DNA of 64,000 nt from Geosiphon pyriformis (GCA_016748015.1 JAAOMT010000295.1:130604-194603); one strand, 5' to 3'. Positions 39,453-51,888 are shown, counted from the stretch's first letter. Notes: generated by a model not told the origin, from the letters alone. Program-made: numbers and translations.

Positions 39453-40064
39453 TGTGTTGATTGCAGCAAGAAATTGTTATCAATGAGTGCATGCTGTGGT
39501 GATGATGAGGAATACTCCATGGCCACAAGATTTTACTGCTGCCCATGTGTCATAGAGCACTTTGGATGACCAAAATGACAAGGAAAGTGGGATAACCAAC
39601 CATGTCTCACATGTGGAACTATCCTATCTGACAAAAGAATGTGGAATGACATTCCTTGGCATGAAAGAACGTGCAATGAAACATGCCAGTACACCATACT
39701 GATAAATGATTGGGTAAGCAAAGGAACACCAATTGATAATGCCTGGAAACAAGCATTGTAACAATTGGAAAAATATCCTCATGACAAAGATGAACTATGG
39801 AGAATGGCGTATGCAAAAGCAGAAAGCATGACAATCAGCAAACTACTAGAGATCAAAAACAATCCTTTATCTCTTCCTGAACCCAAATATGTCCAAACTT
39901 TTAATGTCTTTGGCAACATTGAAGACAATTCAGAAGAATTTTATGAACATTACCAGTGTTTGGCACTTACTAGGGAAGAACAAGAGCAGTGTTTAGAGCA
40001 GTTGAACACTTGATTATGTCAATATTGCTTAATTCCTTGTGACTTTCAGTATTGTAATGAGTGT
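39453..40064 (+). other. Element B Cys-rich module between protease and dUTPase (coding, broken)
   Basis: Frame 3. Cys pairs in order: CVDC, CC, CCPC, CLTC, CNETC, then after about 120 residues C-x2-C-x3-C-x4-C-x2-C (CQYCLIPCDFQYCNEC). The pattern suggests two zinc-binding folds flanking a helical spacer (LWRMAYAKAESMT and following). The same module, with the last Cys pattern exactly conserved, is present in D (52465-53061) and, mutated, in C (61746-62345). No known retrotransposon domain comes to mind. In-frame stops at several Trp, Gln or Arg positions. Confidence 0.7.
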
Positions 40065-40340
40065 GACCTCATTTACAATCCACTACCATCCATGATCTAC
40101 ACAATTCCAAAAGAAGATGAACCAATAAGCAACTGTGCATCAGAATCGAAATCAACTTTCAATCCCAATTCAAACTCTGACAACGATGACAATGAACACA
40201 ATGGTTCCAGCTCTGCTCTAAATAGCAATGAAATTTACGACAATTCAAACTCTGATTCAAACCCCAAAACATTTATCACACTTTCTGACCTCACTAAATA
40301 ACAAAAACTTAAATGGTTCAGTGATAATGGCAAAGGTATT

Positions 40341-40740
40341 ATGCCAGAATGTGCACATGATACTGATGCAGGGTTTGATCTGAGATATCTAAAGAAAGAT
40401 CCATTCAAATTGGAACCACATTTGCACACTTGTATTGATTTAAAAATAGCACTGGAAATTCTAGCCACAACAATAGTTCAATTGACATCTAGGAATAGCT
40501 TAGCCAAAAAAAGAATCAACATCAGAGGAGGGATAATTGATACAAAATATATAGGAAATATCATTGTTATGCTACAAAATAACTCAAAAAAGACATATAT
40601 TATAGAGCCAAATGAAAAGATAGCACAAGCAATATTCTTACCTCTGGTGAAAATAGCTTAGTTAATGTCAGTAGAAAGCAGGAAGGAATTAAGGATAACA
40701 GCAAGAGGGATACAACAATTCGGATCCACAAGTAGAATAG
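40341..40740 (+). pseudogene. Element B dUTPase domain
   Basis: The five motifs of trimeric dUTPases are traceable: 1 DAGFDLRY, 2 SRNSLAKK (usual SRSSLA), 3 GGIIDTKYIGNI with catalytic Asp and Tyr kept, 4 NEKIAQAIFLPL, 5 IQQFGSTSR (usual GFGSTG). A TAG stop at 40659-40661 separates motifs 1-4 from 5. Such enzymes hydrolyse dUTP and limit uracil in cDNA. The position between protease and RT differs from that in lentiviruses (after RNase H) and betaretroviruses (before protease). Confidence 0.85.
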
Positions 40741-41150
40741 ATGTACCAGTTAATATGGCAGAGGAAGAGATTGTTGACAAAGGAAAAATTATCTCAACTC
40801 GTCAAACAATTTCCATTTTGCCATATGACCAGTATATGTTAGCTATAAAAAGAGAAGTAAAGAATCAAGCTCAATTGTTTGAAGCAGAAGCCACCATTTG
40901 TGAATCAGGGGAGATTGGACTTACTAATCTCTACATATCAGCCAAAAGTTCCAAAAATATCAAAATTCCCATCTACAACACAACTGGAAGTGTCATCAAA
41001 ATACCAAAGGGAACTATTATTGGATATTTAACCACCAAAGTTGAAAATCAACCACCAAACCACATTCCAGATTTTTCACAGCTTTGCAAATATGTGGACA
41101 TTACATCACAAACTATCTATGAAAGAAATGAATATTATTTGCTCTAACCA
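40741..41150 (+). other. Element B beta-rich connector between dUTPase and RT
   Basis: Part of the open frame 40665-41147 (IVDKGKIISTRQTISILPYD, VIKIPKGTIIGYLTTKVEN). It precedes RT in all four elements. The repeated IPxG...IG pattern resembles the strand arrangement of dUTPase or protease folds, but I cannot assign it. It ends in a stop where C reads Gln. Confidence 0.5.
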
Positions 41151-41199
41151 GAACAATTGGAACAGATAAACATAAGGAATCTAGATCCACTTCAACAGA

Positions 41200-42565
41200 T
41201 GCAACTCAAGATGTTACTCAACAATTTCAATGACATCTTTGTCAGCGAAAATGAATTTGGCCGAACCAACATCATCTAGCATTAGATCAAAACTGGAGAT
41301 GCAATGCCAATTAAACAAAGAACATACAAAGTACTACCAGCTAGCCATGAGATCATTTGTCAAGAAATTAACTGAATGCTTGACAATGGGTTAATTCAGC
41401 CATCAATGAGTCCATGGTCATCACCAGTGGTACTAGTCTGGAAGAAAAATGGGAAAATCCACTTTTGTGTAGATTACTGGAAACTGAATAGAATAACAAA
41501 AAGTGATAGCTATCCAACTCCAAAGATCCAAGAACTATTCAATGCTTTTGGAGGAAATAAATGGTTCTCAACACTAGATTTAAATGGTGGTTATTGGCAA
41601 GTAGCCATGAATCCAGCTGACAAAGAAAAAACAGCATTTACCACAAGAGAAGAAAATTTTGAGTTTGAAGTCATGCCATTTGGCTTAATGAATGCTCCAG
41701 CAACATTCCAACGGCTCATGGAAATTGTCTATACTGGATTACTATGGAAATCAGTAGTCATATACTTGGATGACACCAATGTGTTCTCAAAAACATTTGA
41801 TGATCATCTGTATCATCTTTAATAAGTGTTTGAAAGGTTGAGAAGAGCAGAATTGAAACTAAACGCAACCAAATGTTTCTTTGAAAAAACTGAACTTAAG
41901 TTTTTAGAACATATAGTGAGCAAAAATGAAAGCAAAACGAATCCAAACAAGATTGAAGTAGTTAAAAACTTTTTGGTACCAACCAATTTGACAGAACTAA
42001 AAGCATTTTTAGGTTTCACAAACTATTATTGCTGTTTTATCAAAGATTTTTCAAAACTGGCTTAGCCACTTTACTATCTACAGACCAAGAAAATGAAGTA
42101 TGAATGGACTGAAGCTCAACAAGAAGTGTTTGACACATTAAGAAGAAAACTTATCCAAGCTCCAGTATTGATGTATCCAGATCACAGCAAACTATTCATA
42201 ATCACCACCAATGCATCAGGTCAAACATTGGGAGCAGTACTATCACAAAAAGGATTAAATGGAAGAGAACATCCAGTAGCTTATGCCAGTAGAAGCTTAA
42301 GTCCAGCTGAAAAGAATTATAGAACTCCAGCACTAAAACACTTAGCTATCTATTGGGCTGTCATCAAATAGAAAGAATATTTGAGTCAAAAGTTTGAAGT
42401 GTACACTGATCACAAAGAATTAACTTCAATCCAAAAACAAGAATTTGCAGATGATTGCTATGCCAGATGGAAAATAGAACTTTCACCATTTAATTATACA
42501 GTACATTATAAAAAAGGAAAAAACAATAGAAATGCTGCTGGACTGTTATGAATGAGACAAATTTA
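41200..42565 (+). pseudogene. Element B reverse transcriptase and RNase H
   Basis: Frame 3 throughout. RT shows FSTLDLNGGYWQV, MPFGLMNAPATFQ and YLDD at 41763-41774, an intact catalytic box. RNase H shows TTNAS (first Asp changed to Asn), a Glu changed to Lys in ALKHLAIYWAV, and YTDHKEL (Asp kept). Stops interrupt between RT and RNase H (near 41820, 42062 and 42369). The frame closes with TAA at 42563-42565 after MRQI, the position conserved in all copies. Confidence 0.87.
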
Positions 42566-42598
42566 AAAACATTTCAACCCAAAAAAATATAACAAAAG

Positions 42599-44941
42599 AT
42601 GAACACACAAAAATACCAACAACTTCAGCATTATATAAATACTCAATCATTCAAAGAGAAATTATCTCAAAAAGAACAAAACAATATAAAACAACAATCA
42701 AAATATTTTATCAATTATCAAAATATACTCTACTGGAAGAACAGAAGAAATCCGAATTAACCAATCAGAGTAATTACAGAACTAAAGAAAGAGACAATAT
42801 TGTTTAACATACACTCAGATCCAACAGCAAGACATTTTCATAAAGAAGCGACCATAGAAAGAACCAAAAAAAGATATTATTGCTCATCAATGTATCTAGA
42901 CATCATCTAATATGTTCAAAATTGTGATGCTTGTCAAAGAAAAGGAGAAACAAAACCAAGTAAACCATTAAGACCAATCAAAGTAGGACAACCATTTGAT
43001 CACATTGGAATTGACTTAGTCAGACCATTGTTACCAATAGAATTTTAGCTAGTAATTAGCATAAAATTACCCTTATAATCTCTATAATTAATTAGTATAT
43101 TAATATTATTTCAAATTATCATTTATTATTTATTTAATTATCACATATCACGATTCAATTAAAATAATCTAATTAGTATAACAGAAAGTAAGATAATCAA
43201 ATTACACAATATCCTGAACTTTGTAACATTCTAGAATTCGCCGAAATTTACAGAAATTTGCCAAAATTATAAATAGTTCACCCAAATTAATCAATAGTTT
43301 AGCAAAATAACTTGTAGTTCATCAAAATGTATCTTTAGCTTGCCAAAATTTGAGCAAAGAAAAAAAGTGCAAGTTCATAGACTAGTACTACAACAAGTTG
43401 TATAAAAGAAGAGCTTTTCTCTTTAAGAAAATATATCTTACTTTAGATTTATCACTTAGAACCATTCCTACACACACAAAAAGAAATAAAATATCAAATA
43501 ATTTGAAAAACCAATTTCTTTAAATATTGCACTTAGAAAATTTCCAAAAACCCAACTAATGTTTTGAAATTGATTAGCTACCAATTTTGGTAAACTGTTA
43601 GTGACTCCAGGCCTGGATAGAAAACGTTTCCCTTGACAGAATTCTATTTCTTTTACATTTCTTTTATTTTTTTATTACAATCATTAGGATAGCCTACAGA
43701 TAAGATTCCAGTAGAAAAGTTGACTTTCACAGCAAAGTAACTACACATTTTTAGTGAGCTTCCAGACAAGTAATTCCTGAGAAAGAGTTGACATTTACGA
43801 CAATGTAACTATACAAAGTAACTGGCATAGAATTGGCTATTCCACTCATAAGCCCAACAGTTCAAATTATAGGAAATAATTTGAAGATAAATTCAGTTAT
43901 TGGAGGTTCAACTACTTCTAGAAAATGTGAATTTGCAACCAACAAACATTTACAACATTCAAGAAAAGAGACCAAAAACCTCCAGTAACACCATTAACAA
44001 TTATCAGTAAAGACAACAGATATATTGCAGTAGCCATAGACTATCTCAATAAATAGCCAGAAGCAAAAGCCATTCAAAGAGCAGATGCAGAATCTGTTGC
44101 CGAATTTGTTCATCAAGATTTGATATGTTGACACAGATGTCCAAAAGAACTATTATCAGATCAAGGAACTTATTTTGTGAATAGAACATTAACAGAATTA
44201 AGTTAGAGATTTGGGATAAAAAGACCATTATTGTCACCATATCATTCATAAACAAATAGACTAGTCGAAAGATTTAACAGAACACTGTGTGAAGCAATCA
44301 CCAAAATCAGTCAAGAAAACCAAAATAAATGGGATTTGTTTATACCATCAGTATTATTTGCTTATTGAACAATGAAACAAGATACTACATAAGCAATACC
44401 ATTTGAATTGGTATATGGTAGGACAGCAACATTACCAGTTGAGAGAAAGGTCAGCATATATCCAACTGAACCAATAACAGAAGCTAATTTCCAAGAAACA
44501 TTATTGAAAAAAACATATGATCTAATAGAAACACTAGAAAACAGATGACAAAAAGCAGCTGATAATATTCAAAAAAAGCAAAAAAAGCAAAAAAAATGAC
44601 ACAATAACCAATTACCAAATAAACCAGTTGAATTCAAGATTGGAGACAAAGTACTTTTACATTATACCAAAGTGGAAAAACAATGGAGTGGAAAATTCGA
44701 TCCCAAATGGGATAGACTATTTAACATAGAAGAAATTCTTAGAAATAAAGCTTATAAATTAAGATAGGACAACAAAATCTTAACCAAAGCAGCACATAGT
44801 GATCGACTAAAACCATATCACCAAATAGCATCATCATCTACCAATAACATTCTACAATTAGAAGTACAACAAATACTAGTTCAACCAGATAAAATTCCAT
44901 GAGATCTGGAACCAATCATAATCATTAAACCAAACACGTAA
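42599..44941 (+). pseudogene. Element B integrase, split by a solo LTR
   Basis: ATG 33 nt after the conserved stop. The HHCC domain is at about 42800-42940 (HSDPTARH then NCDACQRK), and the first core Asp is in HIGIDLVRPL just before the insertion at 43029. After the LTR the frame resumes with LTIISKDNRYIAVAIDYL; the second Asp is in LLSDQGTYF and the Glu in NRLVERFN. A C-terminal module with KWDRLFNIEEIL follows, ending at 44939-44941. Several stops arise from TGG, CGA or CAA codons. Confidence 0.87.
43029..43990 (+). mobile_element. Solo LTR of the A/D family inside element B integrase
   Basis: 962 bp, TGTTAC to GTAACA, flanked by 4-bp duplicates CCAT at 43025-43028 and 43991-43994. No internal region, so it is the product of LTR-LTR recombination. 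It has fewer of the AAATTCGCCG-type units than the other three LTRs, which explains the shorter length. TATA box at 43401-43408. Removing LTR and one CCAT restores the integrase frame of B. Confidence 0.95.
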
Positions 44942-45001
44942 AATCAAACAATAAAAGAGTATATAAAGACACAGTATACACAACAAAAGCAACCAAGAAA
45001 A

Positions 45002-45637
45002 ATGGAAATACCAAATTATATTCACACCATAGCTCAACAATTATTTCAGGCCTTAAGTCAACAACCTTTAGACATGGAAATTATTATTAACAACCAAACA
45101 ATTTGCTATCAAAACACCAAAAGAAAGACAAAGAATACACCATATTAGCATTTACCAAAGAATAATAAAAACTGGTCAGATAACATAATAAAAAAAGTAA
45201 AGAACACTTTTGGAAAAATACCTATTATGGCACCAACAAAAGAACTTACAAAAGAGAATTGAAAACAATGGACAGAACAACTTCCAATATCATACTGTTA
45301 CTACTAACTAGGTCGAAAGTTGAATATTCAGGAGTTGTATATTGACAAATCCAAGAGAGTATTTAACCAAAACATAATACAGCAAATTGAAGAATTTATT
45401 GAGAAAAAGATGAACTTAACACTACATGTGAAAACAATTTATTGACTACACAACATATTTCAGAACTATCCAGAAATACTGTTATACTCTAACATGGAAA
45501 CCATAACCATTAACCAATAGGGAAGAATGAACAATACACAAGTAGAAGACATAAAGAATAGAGTCAAACAAACAATACTTGAAAAGGAAGTATTAGAATT
45601 AATTCAAAATAAAAATTTTGACGGAGCTCAATATTAA
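45002..45637 (+). pseudogene. Element B ORF3, broken
   Basis: Opens with ATG 60 nt after the integrase stop and ends 13 nt before the 3' LTR, without overlapping it as ORF3 of D does. 636 bp, exactly the length of ORF3 in C. The N-terminus (YIHTIAQQLFQAL, then IIINNQTICYQNTKRKT) is recognisably like ORF3 of D (NIQQISQKLILAL, then ITINGSQINYIQKKT), and a central LGRKLNIQELYI matches IGKTLYERKLEL. Five in-frame stops. Function unknown. Confidence 0.75.
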
Positions 45638-45650
45638 AAGGAGGAGATAA
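45636..45650 (+). other. Polypurine tract of element B
   Basis: AAAAGGAGGAGATAA directly before the 3' LTR. The counterparts GAGGAGGAGATTA (before 57714 in D) and AAAAAAGAGAAGATAA (element C, minus strand at 47205-47220) occupy the same position. This is the expected plus-strand primer. Confidence 0.75.
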
Positions 45651-46518
45651 TGTTACTCATAAAAAGAAAACAGATATAGAAAATAGCAGACCAATAAAAG
45701 AATAGTATTTAGCACATGAGCACATTGCTCAGCAATGTGAAGCAATGTCAAAAATTATGGCATATTGTTCAGCAATATGGAGCAATATCAGAAAATTAGA
45801 GCATATTGTTCAGCAATGTAAGCATTGCTCAAGAAATCATAACACATTGCTCAGAAATGTGAACAATCTCATAGAACATCAATTATGTATATATAGCAGT
45901 AGTATTAGAAGTAGAAAGAGCAGAATTTCTAGTTAAAAATCTTCTATCCACAAATATTAAATAAATAAATCATCTACTATCCAAATCTACTATTCACTAT
46001 CAACACTTCATGTTGATAGTAATTAATACTTAACTATGCTGGAACAATAGCTCTTGATCATGGCTATTGATAAGCTACTAACTTGCATATCGCCTTGGCT
46101 CATTTTTTTATTTTCTTTTATTTTTCTTACTTTCTTTTATTTTTCTTTCTTTCTTTTATTTTTCTTATTGAATACTAACGAATTAAGGATTAAAGCGCTA
46201 AGTTATTAACGTCATGGATAGCCTGGTAAAAAACCTCAAAATAAGAGTAGAATTATATATATATTATTGGATAGCTTACCAGAAAGGCATAAATGCTAAA
46301 ATAAATCCAGCCACTAAGCTGAAAAAAAAATTGGAAAACAACTTACCAGAAAACTGCGAATAACATCAACAAAAAATTTCTGTTCATTATACAAAGGACT
46401 CAACTCTAAAACCTTCAGATACAACCAATGTACCAGTATCACTAACATTGTCAAGATATTGAGCACCAAGTTATGGATTTGTTATTTGATTTGAGACTCC
46501 AAATAATCATCTGTAACA
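45651..46518 (+). repeat. 3' LTR of element B (868 bp)
   Basis: TGTTACTC to CTGTAACA. U3 contains several copies of a palindromic unit ACATTGCTCAGCAATGT and variants (45715-45870), two or so more than in the 5' LTR. TATA-like box at 45888-45896. It is followed by the GTGG target duplicate and then the rest of the LTR of element C. Confidence 0.92.
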
Positions 46519-47204
46519 GTGGCTGGTTTATTTTGGCAGTCGTGCCCTTCTGGTAAGCTATTTGTTAATATATATATAATTTTACTCTTATTTCTGGGTT
46601 TTTTACCAGGCTATCTGTAATGTCAATTATTCAGTGCTTTAATTCTTAATCAGTTAGTATACGACAGTAAAAATCAAAGAAAGAAATAAATAAAAAAAAA
46701 TAAAGAAATAAGCTAAGGCAATATGTACATTAGTATCTTGTTAATAGCCATGATCAAGAGCTATTGTTCCAGTGTGGTTAGGTATCAATTACTATCAACA
46801 TAAAGTATTAATAGTGGAGAGTGGATTTGGATAATAAATGATTTATTTATTTAATATTTGTGGATAGAAGATTTCTAACTAAAAAATTCTTATCTTTCTA
46901 CTTCTAATGCTACTGCTATATATACATAATTGATGTTTTATAAGATCACTCATATTTCCGAGCAATGTGCTATGATTTTTTGAGCAATGCTCACATTGCT
47001 GAGTAATGTGCTCTAATTTTCTAACATCGCTTCACATTGCTGAACAATATGCCATGTTTTCTGACATTGCTCCACATTGCTGAGCAATGTGCTATGATTT
47101 CTATCATTCTTATACATTGCTAAACAATGTGCTTACATGTTATATACTATTCACTCATTGGTTTACTATTCTCTCTATATCTGTTTTTCTTTTTATAAGT
47201 AATA
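46519..47204 (-). repeat. 3' LTR of element C, proximal part (right of element B)
   Basis: Reverse complement of the B/C-family LTR up to the internal boundary at 47204 (reads TATTACTTATAAAAAG on the minus strand). With 35360-35558 it makes one LTR of about 885 bp. It contains four or more ATTGCTGAGCAAT-type palindromes (46960-47130) and a TATA-like box on the minus strand at 46916-46924. Confidence 0.9.
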
Positions 47205-47218
47205 TTATCTTCTCTTTT

Positions 47219-47854
47219 TTAATATTAAGCTCTGTCAAAATCTTCATTCTGAATTAACTCTAATACTTCTTTTTCTAGTATTGTTTGTTCAACTTTATTT
47301 TTCATGTCTTTTACTTGTACATTGTTTATTCTTTTCCATTGATTAATGGTTATGGTTTTCATGTCAGAGTGTAACAATATTTCTGGATAGTTCTGAAATA
47401 TATTGTGCAATTAGTAAATTGTTCTTACATGTAGTATTGAGTTTGTCTTTTTTCCAATAAATTCTTCAATTTGCTGTATTATGTTTTAGTTAAATATTCT
47501 CTTGGATTTGTCGATATACAACTCTTGAATATTCAACTTTCAACCTAATTAGTAGTAACAATTTGATATTGGAAGTTGTTTTGTCTATTGCTTCCAATTC
47601 TCTTTTGTAAGTTCTTCTGTTGGTGCCATAATAGGTATTTTCCTAAAAGTGTTTTTTACTTTTTCTATTATTTTATCTGACCAGTTTTTATCATTCTTTG
47701 GTAACTACTAATATGGTGTATTCTTTGTCTTTCTTTTGGTGTTTCAATAGCAAATTGTTTGGTTGTTAATGATAATTTCTATGTCTAAAGGTTGTTGACT
47801 TAAAGCCTGGAATAATTGTTGAGCTATGATGTAAATATGATCTGGTATTTCCAT
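47219..47854 (-). pseudogene. Element C ORF3
   Basis: From ATG at 47854 to TAA at 47219-47221, 636 bp like ORF3 of B. The C-terminal part is open (47225-47410: NIFQNYPEILLHSDMKTITI, INQWKRINN) and shows Trp where B has a stop. A TAA near the end replaces the Gln codon seen in B. Other stops lie in the N-terminal half. Function unknown. Confidence 0.72.
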
Positions 47855-47918
47855 TTTTTTTTCTTGGTTGCCTTTGTTGCATATACTGTGTTTTTATATA
47901 CTTTTTTATTGTTTGATT

Positions 47919-48786
47919 TTACATGTTTGGTTTAATAATTATGATTGGTTCCAGATTTCGTGAAATCTTCTCTGGTTGAACTAGTATTTGTTGTACTTCC
48001 AATTGTGAAATATTATTGGTGGATGATGATGCTATTTGGTGATATGGTTTCAGTCGATCACCATGTGCTGCTTTGGTTAAGATTTTGTTGTCCCATCTTA
48101 ATTTATAAGCTCTATTTCCAAGAATTTTTTCTATGTGAAATGGTCCATCCCATTTGGGGTCGAATTTTCCACTCCATTGTTTTTCCACTTTGGTATAATG
48201 TAGAAGTACTTTGTCTCCAATCTTGAATTCAACTGGTTTATTTGGTAATTGGTTATTGTGTCATTTTTTTTGCTTTTCTTGAGACTTTTGAATGTTATCA
48301 GCTGCTTTTTGTCATCTGTTTTCTAGTGTTTCCATTAGGTCATATGTTCTTCTCAACAATGTTTCTTGGAAATTAGCTTCTATTATTGGTTCAGTTGGAT
48401 ATGTGTTGATTTCTATCTTAACTGGTAATGTTGCTGTTCTACCATATACTAATTTAAATAGTGTTGCTTGTATAGTATCTTGTTTCATTGTTTGATAAGC
48501 AAATAATACTGATGGTATAAACAAATCCCATTCATTTTGGTTTTCTTAACTGATTTTGGCAATTGCTTTACACAATATTCTATTGAATCTTTCAACTAGT
48601 CCATTGGTTTGTGAATGATATGGTGATAATAATGGTCTTTTTATCCCAAATCTCTGACTTAATTCTGTTAATGTTTTATTCACAAAATGAGTTCTTTGAT
48701 CTAATAGTAGTTCTTTTGGACATTTGTGTTAACATATCAAATCTTGATGGACAAATTCGGCAATGGATTCTGCATCTGCTCTTTGA
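47919..48786 (-). pseudogene. Element C integrase, C-terminal part (left of element D)
   Basis: Continues from QRADAES at 48786 through the catalytic core and the C-terminal module (FDPKWDGPFHIEKILGNRAY), ending at 47919. The GPF motif is intact here. The second core position reads Asp-to-Asn-like (LLLDQRTHF) near 48700. Stops are few: near 48720, in the core, near 48549 and near 48260-48310. Confidence 0.82.
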
Positions 48787-48790
48787 ATGG
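48787..48790. repeat. Target-site duplicate of element D, left
   Basis: ATGG; the right duplicate is 58705-58708. On the minus strand the joined target reads AAAGCCATTCAAAG within the integrase of C. Confidence 0.9.
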
Positions 48791-49803
48791 TGTTACCAGT
48801 AGAATTTTAGTTATTAATTAGCATGAAATTACTCTTATAATTCTTATAATTAATTAGTATATTAATATTATTTCAAATTATCATTTATTATTTAATCAAT
48901 TATCACATATTACAATTCAATTAAATAATTCAATTAGTATAACAGAAAGTAGAATGATCAAATTACACAATACCTTGAACTTTGTAACATTTAAAAATTT
49001 GCCAAAATTTACAGAAATTCGCCGAAATTTATAAAAAATTCACCAAAGTTTATAGAAATTCGCTGAAATTATGAATAGTTTACCCAAATTAATTAATAGT
49101 TCAGTGAAATAACTTGTAGTCCATTAAAATGTATCTTTAGTTTGCCAAAATTTGAGCAAAGAGAAAAAGTGCAAGTTCATAGACTAGTACTACAACAAGT
49201 TATATAAAAGAAGAGCTTTTCTCTTTAAGAAAATGTATCTTACTTTAGATTTATCACTTAGAACTATTCATATACACACAAAAAAAAATAAATATCAAAT
49301 AATTTGAAAAAACCAAATTCTTTAATTATTGCACTTGGGAAATCCCCAAAACCCAACTAACGTTTTGAAATTGATTAGCTACCAATTTCAGTAAACTGTT
49401 AGTGACTCCAGGTCTGGATAGAAAACGTTTCCCTTGACAGAATTCAACTTTTTTTACATTTCTTTTACTTTTCTTTTATTTTCTTATTATAATCATTAGG
49501 GTAACCTACAGACAAGATTCCTGTAGAAAAGTTGATTTTCACAGCAAAGTAACTACACATTTTTAGTGAGCTTTCAGACAAGCAATTCCTGGGAAAGAGT
49601 TGACGTTTACTACAACATAACTACATAAAGTAACTGGCAAAGAATTGATCATTCCACTTATAAGCCCAGCAAGTTCAAATTATAGAAGATAATTTGAAGA
49701 TAAATTCAGTTATTGGAGGTTCAACTACTTTTAGAAAACATGAATTTGCAACCAACAGACATTTACAACATTCAAGAAAAGAGACCAAAAACCTCCAGTA
49801 ACA
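48791..49803 (+). repeat. 5' LTR of element D (1013 bp)
   Basis: TGTTACCAG to CAGTAACA. About 22 bp longer than the 3' LTR owing to one more AAATTCGCCGAAATTT-type unit (array at 48995-49080). TATA box at 49203-49210. Differences from the 3' LTR are mostly C/T and G/A. Confidence 0.95.
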
Positions 49804-49805
49804 TT

Positions 49806-49822
49806 TGGTCCTCTCCTACAGA
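49806..49822 (+). other. Primer-binding site of element D
   Basis: TGGTCCTCTCCTACAGA, two bases after the LTR as in B. Only the first part resembles the B site (TGGTGCTCCC), so it is probably mutated. The priming tRNA is not assigned. Confidence 0.45.
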
Positions 49823-49848
49823 AATAATACAGCAACAACAAATTCAAA

Positions 49849-51720
49849 GTGGCGACCACACTAGACATAACAACTCTAGAGTATTATCAGTCAATTTACA
49901 TCCACTGCAAGCAAAGATTCAACATCCCAGACGGAATTGAAGTTGTCAAGAAATCAGTATACCAATATATTGAAAATCACATCAACAATTATCTTTTTGG
50001 AAACTACAACATTTCAGAAGTTAGAAGCAACCTCTACAATAATTTAGTGCACTATTCACAATTGAGAACAGAAGACCTAAACAGTAAAACACTTGCTACC
50101 TACTTCCAAGAACTTAATTTTAATATTATTGAGTACTGTGAAGAAAAATATTCAGTACAGCCCAAATATTCTTTTAACTTTGAATCAGAAACAGAAACAA
50201 GCAACAAAGGCAAACAAAAAGTGAAACAATACTTAAGAACCACTTCAAACACTTCAATACTACCAAAGACAACTGCCAAACACTTGCAAACACCTGAACA
50301 AGAAACCAGTGTCAAATTACCACTTTCTATTACACCATTTCCAATTTCACTTGTTCAACCACAAACACCAAGTTCACTACTTAACCGTTTCTTCAGACCA
50401 GAAGATTTTCAGTCACCTAAAAATCCTACTCAACAACAGGAACCAATATCAACAAGTGCCAATATTATTGATTACTTACAGGAAAACGAAAGTAATCATT
50501 CAGAAAGCTTGGAAAGTGAAGAAACTAAACCAGAACCAGAAGAAACCACAGAAAATGGAAAAGAAATGGCAACTGCTTATATTGCAAAGATTTCAGAATT
50601 CACGGGTGAAGATAATGATACCAGTCCTCAAGAATGGCTTGACAAAGTTCAAAAAGCAGGAGATACAAATGGTTGGAATGCAACAAGAATACTCAAAACA
50701 ATTTCATACTTTCTCCAAGGAACTGCAGAAGAATGATTTGAAAACTTAGAAGAACCATTTGAAAACTGGCAAGCATTCAAAGATGCTTTTTTATAACAAT
50801 TCACTGACAACAACACTTCTATCACTCTCAGAAACTGCTTTTGCAATATCAAGCAAGAAACATCTGAAACTGTTATGACCTATCTTGGAAGATTCAACAA
50901 ACTTCTTAGACAAATTCAACAATTGGAAACCAATGACTACTATTCCGATGCTCAAATTCTGGATCAGTTTATAGCAGGGTTAAAAAACAAACTGATTAAG
51001 AAAGTCTGTCCACATGCTCCAACAGACTTAGCAACTGCCATTAAACATGCAAAGAATTATAAAATAACTATGGAAGAAGCGAACCACACCAAACTTGTTA
51101 ATTTGGCTATTAGAAAAACCAGCTCAGCAGCTAAAGAAAAGATAGACCAACTCACAAAGAAAGTTGAAAGCTATTTTACAAACCAGCAACAACTACAAAA
51201 ATATCAACCACCACAGTGATGCAACCAAAACAACTTTAGACCATCATCCAACAACCAACCTCAAAATTGTCATTATTGTGGAATTCCAGAACACTGAAAA
51301 CAAGATTGCAGAAAACTACAAAGAGACCAACAAAACAGGAGTAATCAATGTTATTCTTTACCATAACAATCTTATTACCAACTCCCACCACCAACTTATT
51401 ATTCACCAAGACCACAAATTCAAAACAGCTATTATCAACCAGCTCCACAACCAATTCAACAACAATATCAGCAACTTTTACCAATTCAGCAATTTTAGAT
51501 ACCACTAACTCAACAATATTAAGTACCAGCAAGAAAATTGGTTCAACATAACCAATTCACATTCCAAAATCAATTACAGAGTAACAACAACAGAATCAAT
51601 CCAAATAACCATTTGGTTCTCCGAAATTCTGGTCAGCAAAGACCCAATCACTATCACACTCAACCCAGTTATCTTACAATACCAGAGGAATCGGATTTTC
51701 AATAAACTGCACTTTCTGAA
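49849..51720 (+). pseudogene. Element D gag
   Basis: The longest open part is 49849-50733 (295 codons). An N-terminal region homologous to that of B is followed by an acidic linker. The capsid-like part (EWLDKVQKAG, YFLQGTAEE, TYLGRFNKLL, LDQFIAGLKN) ends with a knuckle C-x2-C-x4-H-x4-C at 51268-51309 (CHYCGIPEH, then a TGA, then KQDC). A Gln/Asn/Pro-rich tail leads to the protease. The frame can open only at GTG (49849); a TAA lies 27 nt upstream. Stops include TGA at about 50734 (Trp) and TAA at about 50794 (Gln). Confidence 0.85.
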
Positions 51721-51888
51721 AGTGAAGTTGCAGCACCAAGATCAAACCCTTCCAACCACACCATTTCACCAGCTCAAATTGCCCAAAATGCCAATCTGTC
51801 AGATATATTTCCATTTGAATTTGAAGCAAATGAATCACCATTTCTGCTTAGTAATGCAGCAGTCAATGAACAAAAAGCAATTACTGCT

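Larger units (their letters stand above)
35563..46518 (+). mobile_element. Ty3/gypsy element B, complete, inserted in the 3' LTR of element C
   Basis: Both LTRs are present (35563-36330 and 45651-46518), with 4-bp target duplicates GTGG at 35559-35562 and 46519-46522. Layout: primer site, Gag with zinc knuckle, aspartic protease, Cys-rich module, dUTPase, RT, RNase H, conserved stop, integrase (split by a solo LTR), ORF3, purine tract. Frames change between 36750 and 37256 and between 39385 and 39765, and there are numerous in-frame stops. Removing 43029-43990 plus one CCAT leaves an element of about 9.99 kb. The RT keeps YLDD, the only one of the four Ty3 copies to do so. Confidence 0.93.
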
